A DNA stretch of 64,000 bases from Orlajensenia flava (lineage in GTDB: Bacteria; Actinomycetota; Actinomycetes; Actinomycetales; Microbacteriaceae), in the NCBI RefSeq assembly GCF_004801905.1, contig NZ_SSSN01000007.1:62001-126000 (forward strand), written 5' to 3'. This document shows, piece after piece, positions 9,365-17,359 of the stretch. A program made the position numbers and the translations under genes. Below the pieces are notes generated by a model. That model was not told where the DNA came from. It saw only the letters and a program-made list of their open reading frames with translations, and did not search any database. The first letter of the stretch is position 1, and each line of letters starts with the position of its first letter.

Positions 9365-9492
9365 GAAGCTACCTCGTAGATGTTCAGGTGAAAGGGGATG
9401 TCCGCAACCGTACGTCGGAAACCTATGAGCCCGCTATGGCCGAGGCGAATGCGGCGAGGGAAACCGCGGCCGGGACGGCGTGGAATGCCGCG

Positions 9493-9519
9493 GCAACGGC
9501 GAGCGAGCAACGCCGTTGC
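9493..9519. other. perfect 9-bp hairpin in the 8804-9364 / DUF6421 intergenic region
   Basis: Arms GCAACGGCG (9493-9501) and CGCCGTTGC (9511-9519) with a 9-base loop, in the 270-base gap between divergent genes, about 115 bases before the DUF6421 start. No U-tract follows on either strand. No other structure or gene is apparent in this gap. Confidence 0.35.
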
Positions 9520-9633
9520 GCCCGGATGCAACTAATCGCGGCGAGGCCGTCGCTAGCCTGAGAAGAGGTCGGCATCCGCCGCCCGCACACGACGTCGTCC
9601 GCGCGTCCCGAGCCTTCAGAACGGGAGGTTTCC

Positions 9634-11076
9634 ATGCCCAACGCCATCATGAACAGCCAGGCGATCATCGGAGAGCCCGAGGTTCTCGAGGACGCTCTCG
9701 AGGCGGCTGCCGACGTCGAGACCACAGACGAGTGGCTTGCGCTGAAGGCCGCGGCGACCGCCCTGCAGGCGCTGCAGGTGAAGGACGGTTCTGTTCCGGA
9801 TGCCGCGCACCACGCGCAGGCGCGCGACCACGTTCGCGCCATCACGGCGTCCGTCGTCGAGCTCGCCCCGCGCTTCCCGCACGATGCCGAGTACCTGGCC
9901 GCATCCGTCGTCGACTTCGACCGATGGGCGGACGGCGGCTTCGGCGTGCCCGACTTCCTCGACTCCCTCACCGCGTTCCAGCCGCAGCGGCATCGTATCG
10001 ACGGCCTCCGTCACCTCGTGGTGTTCCCCATGTACACGCAGAACGGATCGCAGAACCGTCTCGTGGAGGGTCTCATCGTCGAGGTGATCTGGCCGGAGTT
10101 CATCGCCGCGCTCGAGGCGGGCGACTACGGCAACAAGCTGTTCGTCTCGCTGCGGCTCGTCGACTTCACGCCCGGCTACGACACCAACTCGGCCGTGCTG
10201 TTCCCCGAGACGGTGGCGATGCGCGAGATCCCGACGTTCACGTGGGGTGCTATCTTCCAGGACCGCGAGGCCGCCCGGTACCGCCGCGTTGTCGCCGCCG
10301 CAGCCGAGATCACCAAATTGGACCTGCCCGCCGACGCGGCCCGCATGCTCGACGACCAGCACCTCACCGAAGAGACCTTCGTGATGTGGGACATCATTCA
10401 CGACCGCACGCACATGCGCGGCGACCTTCCGTTCGACCCGTTCATGATCAAGCAGCGCATGCCGTTCTTCCTCTACTCCCTCGAGGAGCTGCGCTGCGAC
10501 CTCACCGCGTTCCGCGAGTCGGTGCGCATCACCCGTGCGCTGCGGGCTCGGGTGAGTGCGGGTGAGGAGCTCGGAGCGCTCGATGCCCAGACGCTCGAGA
10601 AGGCGACGCTCGTGCAGTACGCCGTTATCTTCGACCGCATCTTCCGCTTCGCCATCACCGGCACGCGCGTGCGCAACTACGACGGGCTCGGCGGCCAGCT
10701 GCTGTTCGCGTGGCTGCACCAGAAGCACGTGCTGCACTGGACGGACACCTCTCTCGCATTCGACTGGGACGCGGTTCCGGATGCCGTCGTCGCGCTCGGC
10801 GACGCGATCGACGAGCTGTACTGGAAGTCGATCGACCGACCGAAGGTGGCGCACTGGCTCGCCGCGTACGAGCTGGTCGCTTCGGTGCTCACGCCCCACC
10901 CGGCGTCGAACTGGGCGCGCGGATTGCCGGACGACGTGTTGGCCGGCCCGCCGAAGGGCTACACCGACCTCGTGCTCGACGACGAATTCCCGCTGTCGAT
11001 GTTCTACGAGGCCCTCGACAAGAAGATGAAGGCGGTCATCGAGTCGACCGTCGGCATCCGGGGAACGGATGCCTGA
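9634..11076 (+). CDS. DUF6421-family protein
   Basis: 480 residues, soluble, no signal peptide. It matches the actinobacterial DUF6421 family as I recall it: HLVVFPMYTQNGSQNR, an EVIWPEF segment and the His-rich TFVMWDIIHDRTHMRGDLPFD region. That last region has spaced His and Asp/Glu residues that could bind metal, but no function is established. The start ATG follows CGGGAGGTTTCC, a good ribosome site. A block of palindromic repeats follows the stop, then an SDR gene on the same strand. Confidence 0.75.
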   Translation: MPNAIMNSQAIIGEPEVLEDALEAAADVETTDEWLALKAAATALQALQVKDGSVPDAAHHAQARDHVRAITASVVELAPRFPHDAEYLAASVVDFDRWADGGFGVPDFLDSLTAFQPQRHRIDGLRHLVVFPMYTQNGSQNRLVEGLIVEVIWPEFIAALEAGDYGNKLFVSLRLVDFTPGYDTNSAVLFPETVAMREIPTFTWGAIFQDREAARYRRVVAAAAEITKLDLPADAARMLDDQHLTEETFVMWDIIHDRTHMRGDLPFDPFMIKQRMPFFLYSLEELRCDLTAFRESVRITRALRARVSAGEELGALDAQTLEKATLVQYAVIFDRIFRFAITGTRVRNYDGLGGQLLFAWLHQKHVLHWTDTSLAFDWDAVPDAVVALGDAIDELYWKSIDRPKVAHWLAAYELVASVLTPHPASNWARGLPDDVLAGPPKGYTDLVLDDEFPLSMFYEALDKKMKAVIESTVGIRGTDA

Positions 11077-11084
11077 CTGCACTG

Positions 11085-11193
11085 CTGGTCGAGTAGCGCA
11101 GACGCGCAGCGGCTCCGCGTATCGAGACCCTCGCATGGGCGACAGGCGGGTTTCGATACGCCTGCTCGCTGCGCTCGCGGGCTACTCAACCAG
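11085..11193. repeat. intergenic palindromic repeat, copy A (full)
   Basis: The outer arms are CTGGTCGAGTAGC and its near complement GCTACTCAACCAG. The inner arms are GCGTATCGAGACCC and GGGTTTCGATACGC. The whole folds as a long cruciform or hairpin of 109 bp just after DUF6421. Copies B to F in this window share the same ends. Confidence 0.85.
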
Positions 11194-11201
11194 CGGTACT
11201 G

Positions 11202-11309
11202 CCGGTCGAGTAGCGCAGACGCGCCAGCGGCTCCGCGTATCGAGACCCTCGCACGTGCGACCGGCGGGTTTCGATACGCGAGCTCCTTCGTCGCGCGCTA
11301 CTCAACCAG
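11202..11309. repeat. intergenic palindromic repeat, copy B (full)
   Basis: Tandem with copy A, separated by 8 bases, same arms (CCGGTCGAGTAGC ... GCTACTCAACCAG) and the same inner GCGTATCGAGACCC / GGGTTTCGATACGC pair. The central variable part differs from copy A. Confidence 0.85.
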
Positions 11310-11319
11310 CGGAACCGCA

Positions 11320-11354
11320 GCAGACGCGCAGCGGCTCCGCGTATCAAGGCCCTC
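11320..11354. repeat. intergenic palindromic repeat, copy C (remnant)
   Basis: Only the inner left arm remains, with changes (GCAGCGGCTCCGCGTATCAAGGCC). It completes the 300-base nest before the SDR gene; no gene is apparent between 11077 and 11379. Confidence 0.65.
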
Positions 11355-11379
11355 GAACCGTGATCGGCGGTGCGCTCTG

Positions 11380-12030
11380 ATGGGCGTGGAGGGGCGCACC
11401 ATCGTCATTGCGGGCGGAACCAGCGCGAGCGGTCGCGCTCTCGCTGAGGTGCTGCTGTCGTTCGGCGCCTCAGTTGTGAGCGTCGGCTCGGATGCCGGCC
11501 GGCTCACCGCTCTCGCAGAGGAGCTGCCCGGCATCCGTACCGAGCTGACCGACCTCACCGACGAAGCGGCTGTGAGCGATCTGGCCCAGCGCGTCCATTC
11601 GGCATCGGGGCCGATCGACGGGCTCGTCAACCTCGTGGGCGGCTGGCGGGGCGGCGGCGGCCTTGCCGGGCAGAGCGATGCGGACTACCGCGTCCTCGAG
11701 CGCAGTTTCGCGGCGCTGCGGCACACCTCACGCGCGTTCTACGACGACCTCGTGGCCTCCTCGGCTGGCCGACTCGTGATCATCTCGTCCACCGCCGTCG
11801 CCGACCCCAAGCCCGGCGGCGCCAACTACGCGGCCGTCAAGGCGGCGAGCGAGACCTGGACCAAAGCCGTTGCGGCGGGCTTCGCGAAGGGCGGAACGGC
11901 GGGCGCCTCGATCTATCGCGTCACCGCACTCGCCGGTATGGAGCGTGCCATCGCGGCGTCCATCCTGAACCTGTGGGATCGGCCCGCGGCAGAAATCAAC
12001 GGGAGAGACTGGGTGTTCGGCCCGTCCTAG
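11380..12030 (+). CDS. SDR-family oxidoreductase, short form
   Basis: 216 residues. The N-terminal dinucleotide motif is divergent (AGGTSASGRAL in place of TGxxxGxG). The catalytic residues are intact: Ser in IISSTAV and Tyr/Lys in YAAVKAA. It is shorter than the usual 245-260 because the C-terminal substrate loop is abbreviated. It follows DUF6421 after the repeat nest on the same strand and may be functionally linked to it; substrate unknown. Confidence 0.8.
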   Translation: MGVEGRTIVIAGGTSASGRALAEVLLSFGASVVSVGSDAGRLTALAEELPGIRTELTDLTDEAAVSDLAQRVHSASGPIDGLVNLVGGWRGGGGLAGQSDADYRVLERSFAALRHTSRAFYDDLVASSAGRLVIISSTAVADPKPGGANYAAVKAASETWTKAVAAGFAKGGTAGASIYRVTALAGMERAIAASILNLWDRPAAEINGRDWVFGPS

Positions 12031-12100
12031 GCTGACCTCACAGGCAGAGATCGGCGCCTCACCGCGTCGAGTATCGACCGCCGGAATGCGAGGAGAGACC

Positions 12101-12496
12101 ATGACCGCCATCCCTGACGACCTCGTCGACCTGCTCGAGCGACCGCTGTTCGGGTCGCTCGGCACGATCCGCCCCGACGACACCGTGCAGGTGAACCCGA
12201 TGTGGTTCGAGTACGACGCCGACGGCGACCGCATCCGCTTCACCCACACGACGGAGCGCGCGAAGTACCGCAACCTCCAGCGCAACCCGGCGATGAGCCT
12301 GCTCGTCGTCGACACCGACGACATGTACCGCTTCCTCGAGGTGCGCGGCACACTGGTCGATGTGGAGCCCGACCCGGCAGGCGCCTTCTACGTTCACCTC
12401 GGCACCCGATACGGGGATGCGGACACGCAGCCGCCGCCCGACATCGCCGACCGGGTCATCCTGTCGATGTCGGTGGAGCGCACGCAGCGGAAGTAG
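12101..12496 (+). CDS. PPOX-class F420-dependent oxidoreductase-like protein
   Basis: 131 residues, the split beta-barrel flavin/F420-binding fold of the pyridoxamine-phosphate-oxidase superfamily. Family hallmarks are FGSLGTIRPDDTVQVNPMWFEY at the start and TERAKYRNLQRNPAMSLLVVD. The ATG at 12101 is chosen because GAGGAGAG lies 7 bases upstream; an earlier in-frame ATG at 12086 would lie before that site. It probably uses deazaflavin or flavin to reduce or oxidise an unknown substrate. Confidence 0.82.
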   Translation: MTAIPDDLVDLLERPLFGSLGTIRPDDTVQVNPMWFEYDADGDRIRFTHTTERAKYRNLQRNPAMSLLVVDTDDMYRFLEVRGTLVDVEPDPAGAFYVHLGTRYGDADTQPPPDIADRVILSMSVERTQRK

Positions 12497-12542
12497 CCCA
12501 GCCAGCGTTGACCCGGGTGCAGCGCGCCGATAGTTTCAGCAC

Positions 12543-12932
12543 ATGGTGCGACTGCTCATCAAGATCGCGATCTTCCTCGGCTCCGCCGCGCTCGGCCTGT
12601 GGATCACGTCGCTCCTCGTGCGCGACTTCACCCTGCACCTCGCCGGATTCCTCGTCGCCGTCGTGGTCTTCGCCATCGTCCAGCTCGTCGTGGACTGGAT
12701 CGTGCGCCGATTCCTCCGTCAGAACGGGCCCGCCGTCACCGCGGTCGCCGGCGTCATCGCAGCCTTCGCCGCGCTGCTCATCGCGAGTCTCTTCCCGGAT
12801 GGCATCGTCATCACGACGATCGTCGGTTGGGTGTTCGCGACGCTCATCGTCTGGATCGTGACGGGGGTCATCACCTGGCTGGCCGAGCGATTCCTGCTGC
12901 CGAAGGCCAGTCGCGAGAGACGGCGCAGCTGA
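12543..12932 (+). CDS. four-helix membrane protein, phage-holin-4-like family
   Basis: 129 residues with four hydrophobic helices (about 4-25, 31-55, 63-85, 90-118) and a basic C-terminus. It resembles the chromosomal Mycobacterial-phage-holin-like proteins (PF04020 type), which are common in actinobacteria outside prophages. No endolysin or phage genes are nearby, so a lysis role is not implied. It is convergent with the MFS gene, 4 bases apart. Confidence 0.62.
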   Translation: MVRLLIKIAIFLGSAALGLWITSLLVRDFTLHLAGFLVAVVVFAIVQLVVDWIVRRFLRQNGPAVTAVAGVIAAFAALLIASLFPDGIVITTIVGWVFATLIVWIVTGVITWLAERFLLPKASRERRRS

Positions 12933-12936
12933 GGGT

Positions 12937-14238
12937 TCAGCCCTTCGGTGCAGCCGCGTCGGGCGGGACGCCCTCGGGTGACACGGGAACGGGCGCCGCA
13001 GCATCGATGGCCGCGTCAGCCGGATCGTGCTGCCGCCTGCTGGCGAACAGGAACGGGATGGCGATCACCTCGATCGCGCCACCGATGACGAGCGACGTGC
13101 CGTAGCCCCAGAGATCCGCCGCACGGCCGAGCGCCGGCTGGATGACCACGCCGCCCGCGCTGCCGAGCAGCGAGTCGAACGAGAGCACCGTCGCGCGCTG
13201 CTTCGACGGGATCATGCCGTTGAGGTAGGCCTGCCGCACCGGTCCGACCGCCGCGAAGACGAATCCCCACACGGCGAGAAGGATGATGGCCAGCCAGAAG
13301 ATCGAGTTGAGGCCCAGGGCGATGAGGCCCAGCGCGCCCGCGACGGAGGCGAGGATGATGGTCGTCGTGCGCATCCGGAACAGCCGACGGATGCGCGGAG
13401 CCAGCAATCCGCCGAAGACCTGGGCGAGTGCGAGCAGTGCAGCCGCGAGTCCCGCGATGCCGTACGCCGAGGTGTCTCCCCAGAGCTCGAGCAGGTAGGG
13501 CTGCAGCGCGTAGAACGCGTAGATGCCGACGCCCGACGCGAACGGGGCGGCGAGCATGACGTAGCGCACCGACGGGCGCCGCAGACCGTAGCGGATCGAG
13601 TCGCGGAGCACCGTGCGCGTCGCCGCGAGGGGACCCTCGGACTTGTCGGGCGTGAAACCCAGGTCGCGCATGACGAACGCGGCGAAGACGAACATCACCA
13701 CCAGCACACCGGCGCGCAACAGGAACGGGACACCCAGGTTGGTGGCCTGCGCGATCACGCCGCCGAGCACCGAGCCGCCGAACATGGCGATGCCGTCGAC
13801 GACGAGGCCGCGTCCGAACACCGACTCCATGTCGCCGCGGTAGCCGACGAAGGCGAGCGCGTCGACCAGCCACGCCTCGACCGCGCCGGAGAAGAAGGTG
13901 AAGCCCAGGCCGAGCAGCACCGAAACGATCGCCCACCACACGAACGGCGCATGCCAGAGCCAGAGCATCCAGTACAGCGCCGTCGTGACGGCGAGCGTCA
14001 CCGTGCCGAGCAGGTAGGAGACCTTGCGTCCGACGGTGTCGGCCACGACGCCGGTCGGGATCTCGAAGATCACCATGCCGGCCGTGAAGAATGCGTTGGC
14101 CGCGAAAGCCTCGAAATTGGTCAGGCCCGCGTCGAGCAGGAACAGCGTGTTGATGCCCCAGATGAAGGACGCGGCGAGAGTATTGCCGAGCATGAGGGCG
14201 AGGTAGATGCGCTGCACGCGTCGCGCGTCGGCGTTCAT
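12937..14238 (-). CDS. MFS transporter
   Basis: 433 residues, about 12 membrane helices. The MFS loop 2-3 motif is seen as GVVADTVGRKVSYLLG, and a second signature GLLAPRIRRLFRMR occurs after helix 8. The cytoplasmic C-terminus carries a Pro/Ala-rich tail (PVPVSPEGVPPDAAAPKG). The substrate is unknown; the overall pattern is that of a drug or metabolite efflux carrier. Confidence 0.85.
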   Translation of the reverse strand: MNADARRVQRIYLALMLGNTLAASFIWGINTLFLLDAGLTNFEAFAANAFFTAGMVIFEIPTGVVADTVGRKVSYLLGTVTLAVTTALYWMLWLWHAPFVWWAIVSVLLGLGFTFFSGAVEAWLVDALAFVGYRGDMESVFGRGLVVDGIAMFGGSVLGGVIAQATNLGVPFLLRAGVLVVMFVFAAFVMRDLGFTPDKSEGPLAATRTVLRDSIRYGLRRPSVRYVMLAAPFASGVGIYAFYALQPYLLELWGDTSAYGIAGLAAALLALAQVFGGLLAPRIRRLFRMRTTTIILASVAGALGLIALGLNSIFWLAIILLAVWGFVFAAVGPVRQAYLNGMIPSKQRATVLSFDSLLGSAGGVVIQPALGRAADLWGYGTSLVIGGAIEVIAIPFLFASRRQHDPADAAIDAAAPVPVSPEGVPPDAAAPKG

Positions 14239-14342
14239 CCCCGCCCCCCTCTCGGATGCTGGCGTCGCGGGCGCGTCCAGTCGGTCGGGAGCCTACGCCC
14301 CGCCCGTCACGACGCGCCAGAGCAGTGGGATCATCGAGAACG

Positions 14343-14975
14343 ATGATTCATCTCACGGCCTTCCTCGGCCTCCTCGACGCTGTTCCTATCGCACCGGATG
14401 CCGAGCAGCTCTACGACGCGAGCACCCGCGACGGGGCATTGCGGCGCTCCAACCTGCTGCGTTTCCTCTCCCTCGTCGACGAGCGGCGACCGGATGCCGT
14501 GCTCATCGGCGAGGCGCCGGGGTGGCGGGGTAACACCAACACCGGCATCCCCTTCACGAGCGTGCGGGAGCTGTCCGCTCGCCCCGGCCTCGTCACCGGG
14601 CATCCCGACGGCGACGGCTTCCTCGCTCCGGAGCATCCGACCGCGCCATGGGAGGCGTCGAGCGCCAGCGTCTGGAAGGCGCTCGGGCAGTGGGAGCGCC
14701 CGCTGCCGTTCATCTGGGCGATCTCGCCGACGCATCCGTTCGTCGCCGGCGACCGGCTCACCAACCGCACTCCCCGCCCCGATGAGGTGCGCGCCGGAAC
14801 GCCTGTCGCGGTCGAACTGATCCGCGCATCCGGCGTCGAGACCGTCATCGCCATCGGCCGCAAGGCGGAGCACGCCCTCGCAGCGAGCGGGGTCGAGGCG
14901 GTCGCGGTGCGGCATCCGGCCCAGGGTGGCGCGGCCGTCTTCGCCGAGCAGATGGCGGCGCTCGGCCGAGGTTAG
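14343..14975 (+). CDS. uracil-DNA glycosylase family protein
   Basis: 210 residues. The UDG-superfamily motif 1 is LIGEAPGWRG, and motif 3 is the C-terminal VRHPAQGG, replacing the HPS loop. The middle shows VWKALGQWERPLPFIWAISPTHP. It removes deaminated bases if active. The ATG at 14343 is preceded by TGGGATCATCGAGAACG. Longer in-frame starts exist but would add a low-complexity Arg-rich N-terminus. It is convergent with the EXPERA gene, whose stop overlaps by 4 bases. Confidence 0.78.
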   Translation: MIHLTAFLGLLDAVPIAPDAEQLYDASTRDGALRRSNLLRFLSLVDERRPDAVLIGEAPGWRGNTNTGIPFTSVRELSARPGLVTGHPDGDGFLAPEHPTAPWEASSASVWKALGQWERPLPFIWAISPTHPFVAGDRLTNRTPRPDEVRAGTPVAVELIRASGVETVIAIGRKAEHALAASGVEAVAVRHPAQGGAAVFAEQMAALGRG

Positions 14976-15481
14976 AACCGTCGGGTGAAGGGCAACGGCT
15001 TGCGCATGCGGATGAGCAGAAGGATGGGCAGGAGCACGTACGGCAGGTTGAACGCCAGGAACTTGGCGGGGTGCGGAGTGATCCACTCCGGTTCGCCGAA
15101 GAACTCGACGCCGAACACGATGATGCCCGTGATCGACGCGATCATGGTCGCGTAGATGACGCTCGGCAGCTGGATGGCGTTCCAGCCGCGAATGAGCGAG
15201 ACGACGAGCACAACGTAGAACGGCATGTAGACGAAGGCCGACAGCCCGGTGACGATGCGCATCCAGGCGGGCGGCGTCATGAACAGCGGATCTGTGTCGT
15301 GGGCGTACCACCAGTTCGAGTTGACGAAGAAGTTGGACGACGGATGCGAGATGTCCACGCCGATCGTCGGCAGCAGGTCGCTGATCAGGCTCGTGACGGT
15401 GAACATCGAGAACACCACGATGAAGAGCCAGTCGATCGGGCGGTCGCGCAGGCGCAGGTTCGCTGAGGGGGCGTCGAGCAT
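14972..15481 (-). CDS. EXPERA-domain (emopamil-binding/TMEM97-like) membrane protein
   Basis: 169 residues, four membrane helices. Acidic and aromatic residues such as DLLPTIGVD, the NWWYAHDTDPLF segment and FFGEPEW mark the EXPERA fold found in EBP, TM6SF and sigma-2 (TMEM97) proteins. In bacteria the function is not known, though sterol-like or hydrophobic ligands are suspected from the eukaryotic family. Its stop overlaps the stop of the uracil-glycosylase gene on the other strand. Confidence 0.65.
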   Translation of the reverse strand: MLDAPSANLRLRDRPIDWLFIVVFSMFTVTSLISDLLPTIGVDISHPSSNFFVNSNWWYAHDTDPLFMTPPAWMRIVTGLSAFVYMPFYVVLVVSLIRGWNAIQLPSVIYATMIASITGIIVFGVEFFGEPEWITPHPAKFLAFNLPYVLLPILLLIRMRKPLPFTRRF

Positions 15482-15512
15482 GACCCGACTGTAACGACCG
15501 GTCGCCCCGACG

Positions 15513-16226
15513 CTAGTCGATGTGGCGGAGGTAGCGCTCCGGCGCGTCGAGGAACGCCCGCCAGTTGCGGACCAGGTCGAGGTCGTCGTATGCGCACTCG
15601 CGGATGCCCCAGTCCCCGAGTTCGAGCAGGCGGGCACCGGGGTAGGCGGCCAGAATCGGCGAGTGGGTCGACAGCACCACCTGGGATCCCTCGTCGACGA
15701 GCGACCGGAGCAGACCGACGAGTGCCAGGCATCCCGGCAGGGAGAGCGCGGACTCCGGCTCGTCGAGCAGCCAGAGACCGCGGACCCGTGACCGAGAGAG
15801 CACCAGGTCGAGGAACGACTCGCCGTGGCTCCGCTCGTGGAAGACACCCGAGACGTCACCGATGCTCTCCAGGTAGGTGAAGAGTCCGTGCATGGTCTCG
15901 GCGCGGAGGAAGAAGCCGCGCTTGGACGCCCCACCGTCGCGGACGAGCCGCAACTGATCGCCCAGCGAGGACTCGCTCGAGCGGGTGGAGTACATCGCGC
16001 TGATCGTTCCCCCTTCCGCGTTGAGGCCGAATGCCAGCGCGAGCGCCTCGACGATGGTCGACTTGCCCGCGCCGTTGTCCCCGACGAGAACCGTGATGGC
16101 GCCGAGATCCAACCCATCGTCGAGCAGTTGCCGTACCGGTGCCAGGGTGGCCGGCCAGGCCGAGCGCGACACCTCGGCGTCGGGATGTTGTTCGACGCGA
16201 CGGATGGGCAGCAGTGACATGCGCAC
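15513..16226 (-). CDS. AAA/ABC-type ATPase, RecF/SMC-like (AAA_23/AAA_21)
   Basis: 237 residues. Walker A is GDNGAGKST near residue 48 and Walker B is LWLLDEPESALS, followed by the switch His in STHSPIL. There are no transmembrane segments and no second ABC domain. It matches the stand-alone predicted ATPases that read like a minimal ABC ATPase with a short insertion, often linked to DNA ends or toxin-like systems, but nothing here shows the role. The start is GTG at 16226 or ATG at 16220, two codons apart. Confidence 0.78.
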   Translation of the reverse strand: MRMSLLPIRRVEQHPDAEVSRSAWPATLAPVRQLLDDGLDLGAITVLVGDNGAGKSTIVEALALAFGLNAEGGTISAMYSTRSSESSLGDQLRLVRDGGASKRGFFLRAETMHGLFTYLESIGDVSGVFHERSHGESFLDLVLSRSRVRGLWLLDEPESALSLPGCLALVGLLRSLVDEGSQVVLSTHSPILAAYPGARLLELGDWGIRECAYDDLDLVRNWRAFLDAPERYLRHID

Positions 16227-16339
16227 GCCCCATCTTCTCCCTCATCCGGGTCCCAGTCGTTCACCTCGATGTTGATCGTCAGCCACCTACGAGTCGTTGT
16301 GGCCGCTGCGGAGGTGCGTCACTCGACCCGTCACTCTTC

Positions 16340-16378
16340 GCGCCAATTCACCCGCGTCCGCGCCCCGCGAACTGGCGC
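16340..16378. other. hairpin 1 upstream of the ABC exporter
   Basis: Arms 16340-16349 and 16369-16378 pair with one mismatch around a 19-base loop. It sits in the 240-base gap between the AAA ATPase and the exporter and lies 7 bases before hairpin 2. Confidence 0.4.
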
Positions 16379-16385
16379 AGACCAC

Positions 16386-16423
16386 GGCGAAGCGGCGGAG
16401 AGCCGCGCATCCGCCGCTTCGCC
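16386..16423. other. hairpin 2 (perfect 13-bp stem) upstream of the ABC exporter
   Basis: GGCGAAGCGGCGG at 16386-16398 and its exact complement at 16411-16423, with a 12-base loop. It ends 45 bases before the exporter ATG. No U-tract follows on either strand. It could be a transcript end, a leader structure, or protection between divergent promoters. Confidence 0.5.
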
Positions 16424-16468
16424 GCGCAAGGGCGTGACCCGCGGCATCCGTTCCCCTACCGTGAAGGA

Positions 16469-17359
16469 ATGCTCGAACTTCAGCACGTCAGCAAGCACTA
16501 CGGCGAGCGCGTGGCTCTCGACGACGTGAGCTTCACGGTCGGCGACGGGAGGATGACGGGCTTCGTCGGCGGAAATGGCGCAGGCAAGACCACCGCGATG
16601 CGCATCATCCTGGGCGTGCTCAACGCCGATCCGGGAGCCGGGTCCGTGAGCATCGACGGAGCTCCGCTCACCGCTGTCGACCGACGTCGCTTCGGTTACA
16701 TGCCCGAGGAGCGCGGCCTCTACCCGAAGATGAAGGTGCTCGAGCAGATCGTGTACTTCGGGCGACTGCACGGCTGGACCCCTGCGGCAGCCCGTCGGAA
16801 CGCGAGCGAACTGCTCGAACGGCTGGGACTCGGCGAGCGGATGGACGACCCGGTCGAACGGCTGTCCCTCGGCAACCAGCAGCGGGCGCAGATCGCCGCC
16901 GCGCTCGTGCACCGGCCCGACGTGCTCGTGCTGGACGAGCCGTTCTCGGGGCTCGACCCGATGGCCGTCGAGAACGTGCAGTCGGTGCTCTCCGACTACG
17001 CGACGGGCGGTGCTCCGGTGCTGTTCAGCTCGCACCAGCTCGACATCGTCGAGCGGTTGTGCGACGACCTCGTCATCATCGCCGACGGGCGCATCCGAGC
17101 ATCCGGAGACCGCGAGAAGCTGCGCGACGAGCATGCGCCAGCGGTCTGGGAGCTGCTGCTCAGCAAGGATGCCGGCTGGTTGCGCGACGAGCCCGGCATC
17201 CGGGTGCTGTCGTCGGATGGCGGTTACGCGCTCTTCGAAGCCGATTCCGACGATGCGCGCCAACAGGTGCTGCGGCGGGCGCTGGACCACGGCGACGTCG
17301 TCAGCTTCGGTCGGCAGCACGTGAGCCTGGCCCAGATCTTCAAGGAGGTCGTGCGATGA
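16469..17359 (+). CDS. ABC exporter ATP-binding protein (NatA-like)
   Basis: 296 residues. Walker A GGNGAGKTT, a signature-like LSLGNQQR, Walker B VLVLDEPFSGLDP and switch His in FSSHQLD. The GYMPEERGLYPKMKVLEQ segment and the long C-terminal domain (after residue 210) are typical of the NatA/CcmA-like exporters that pair with ABC-2 type permeases. The next gene starts inside its stop (ATGA), so the two are translationally coupled. The ATG at 16469 follows GTGAAGGA. Confidence 0.9.
   Translation: MLELQHVSKHYGERVALDDVSFTVGDGRMTGFVGGNGAGKTTAMRIILGVLNADPGAGSVSIDGAPLTAVDRRRFGYMPEERGLYPKMKVLEQIVYFGRLHGWTPAAARRNASELLERLGLGERMDDPVERLSLGNQQRAQIAAALVHRPDVLVLDEPFSGLDPMAVENVQSVLSDYATGGAPVLFSSHQLDIVERLCDDLVIIADGRIRASGDREKLRDEHAPAVWELLLSKDAGWLRDEPGIRVLSSDGGYALFEADSDDARQQVLRRALDHGDVVSFGRQHVSLAQIFKEVVR

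Noticed and set aside
12543-12932. Holin-like protein as sign of a prophage
   Set aside because: No integrase, structural or lysis genes adjoin it; chromosomal relatives of this family are common in actinobacteria.
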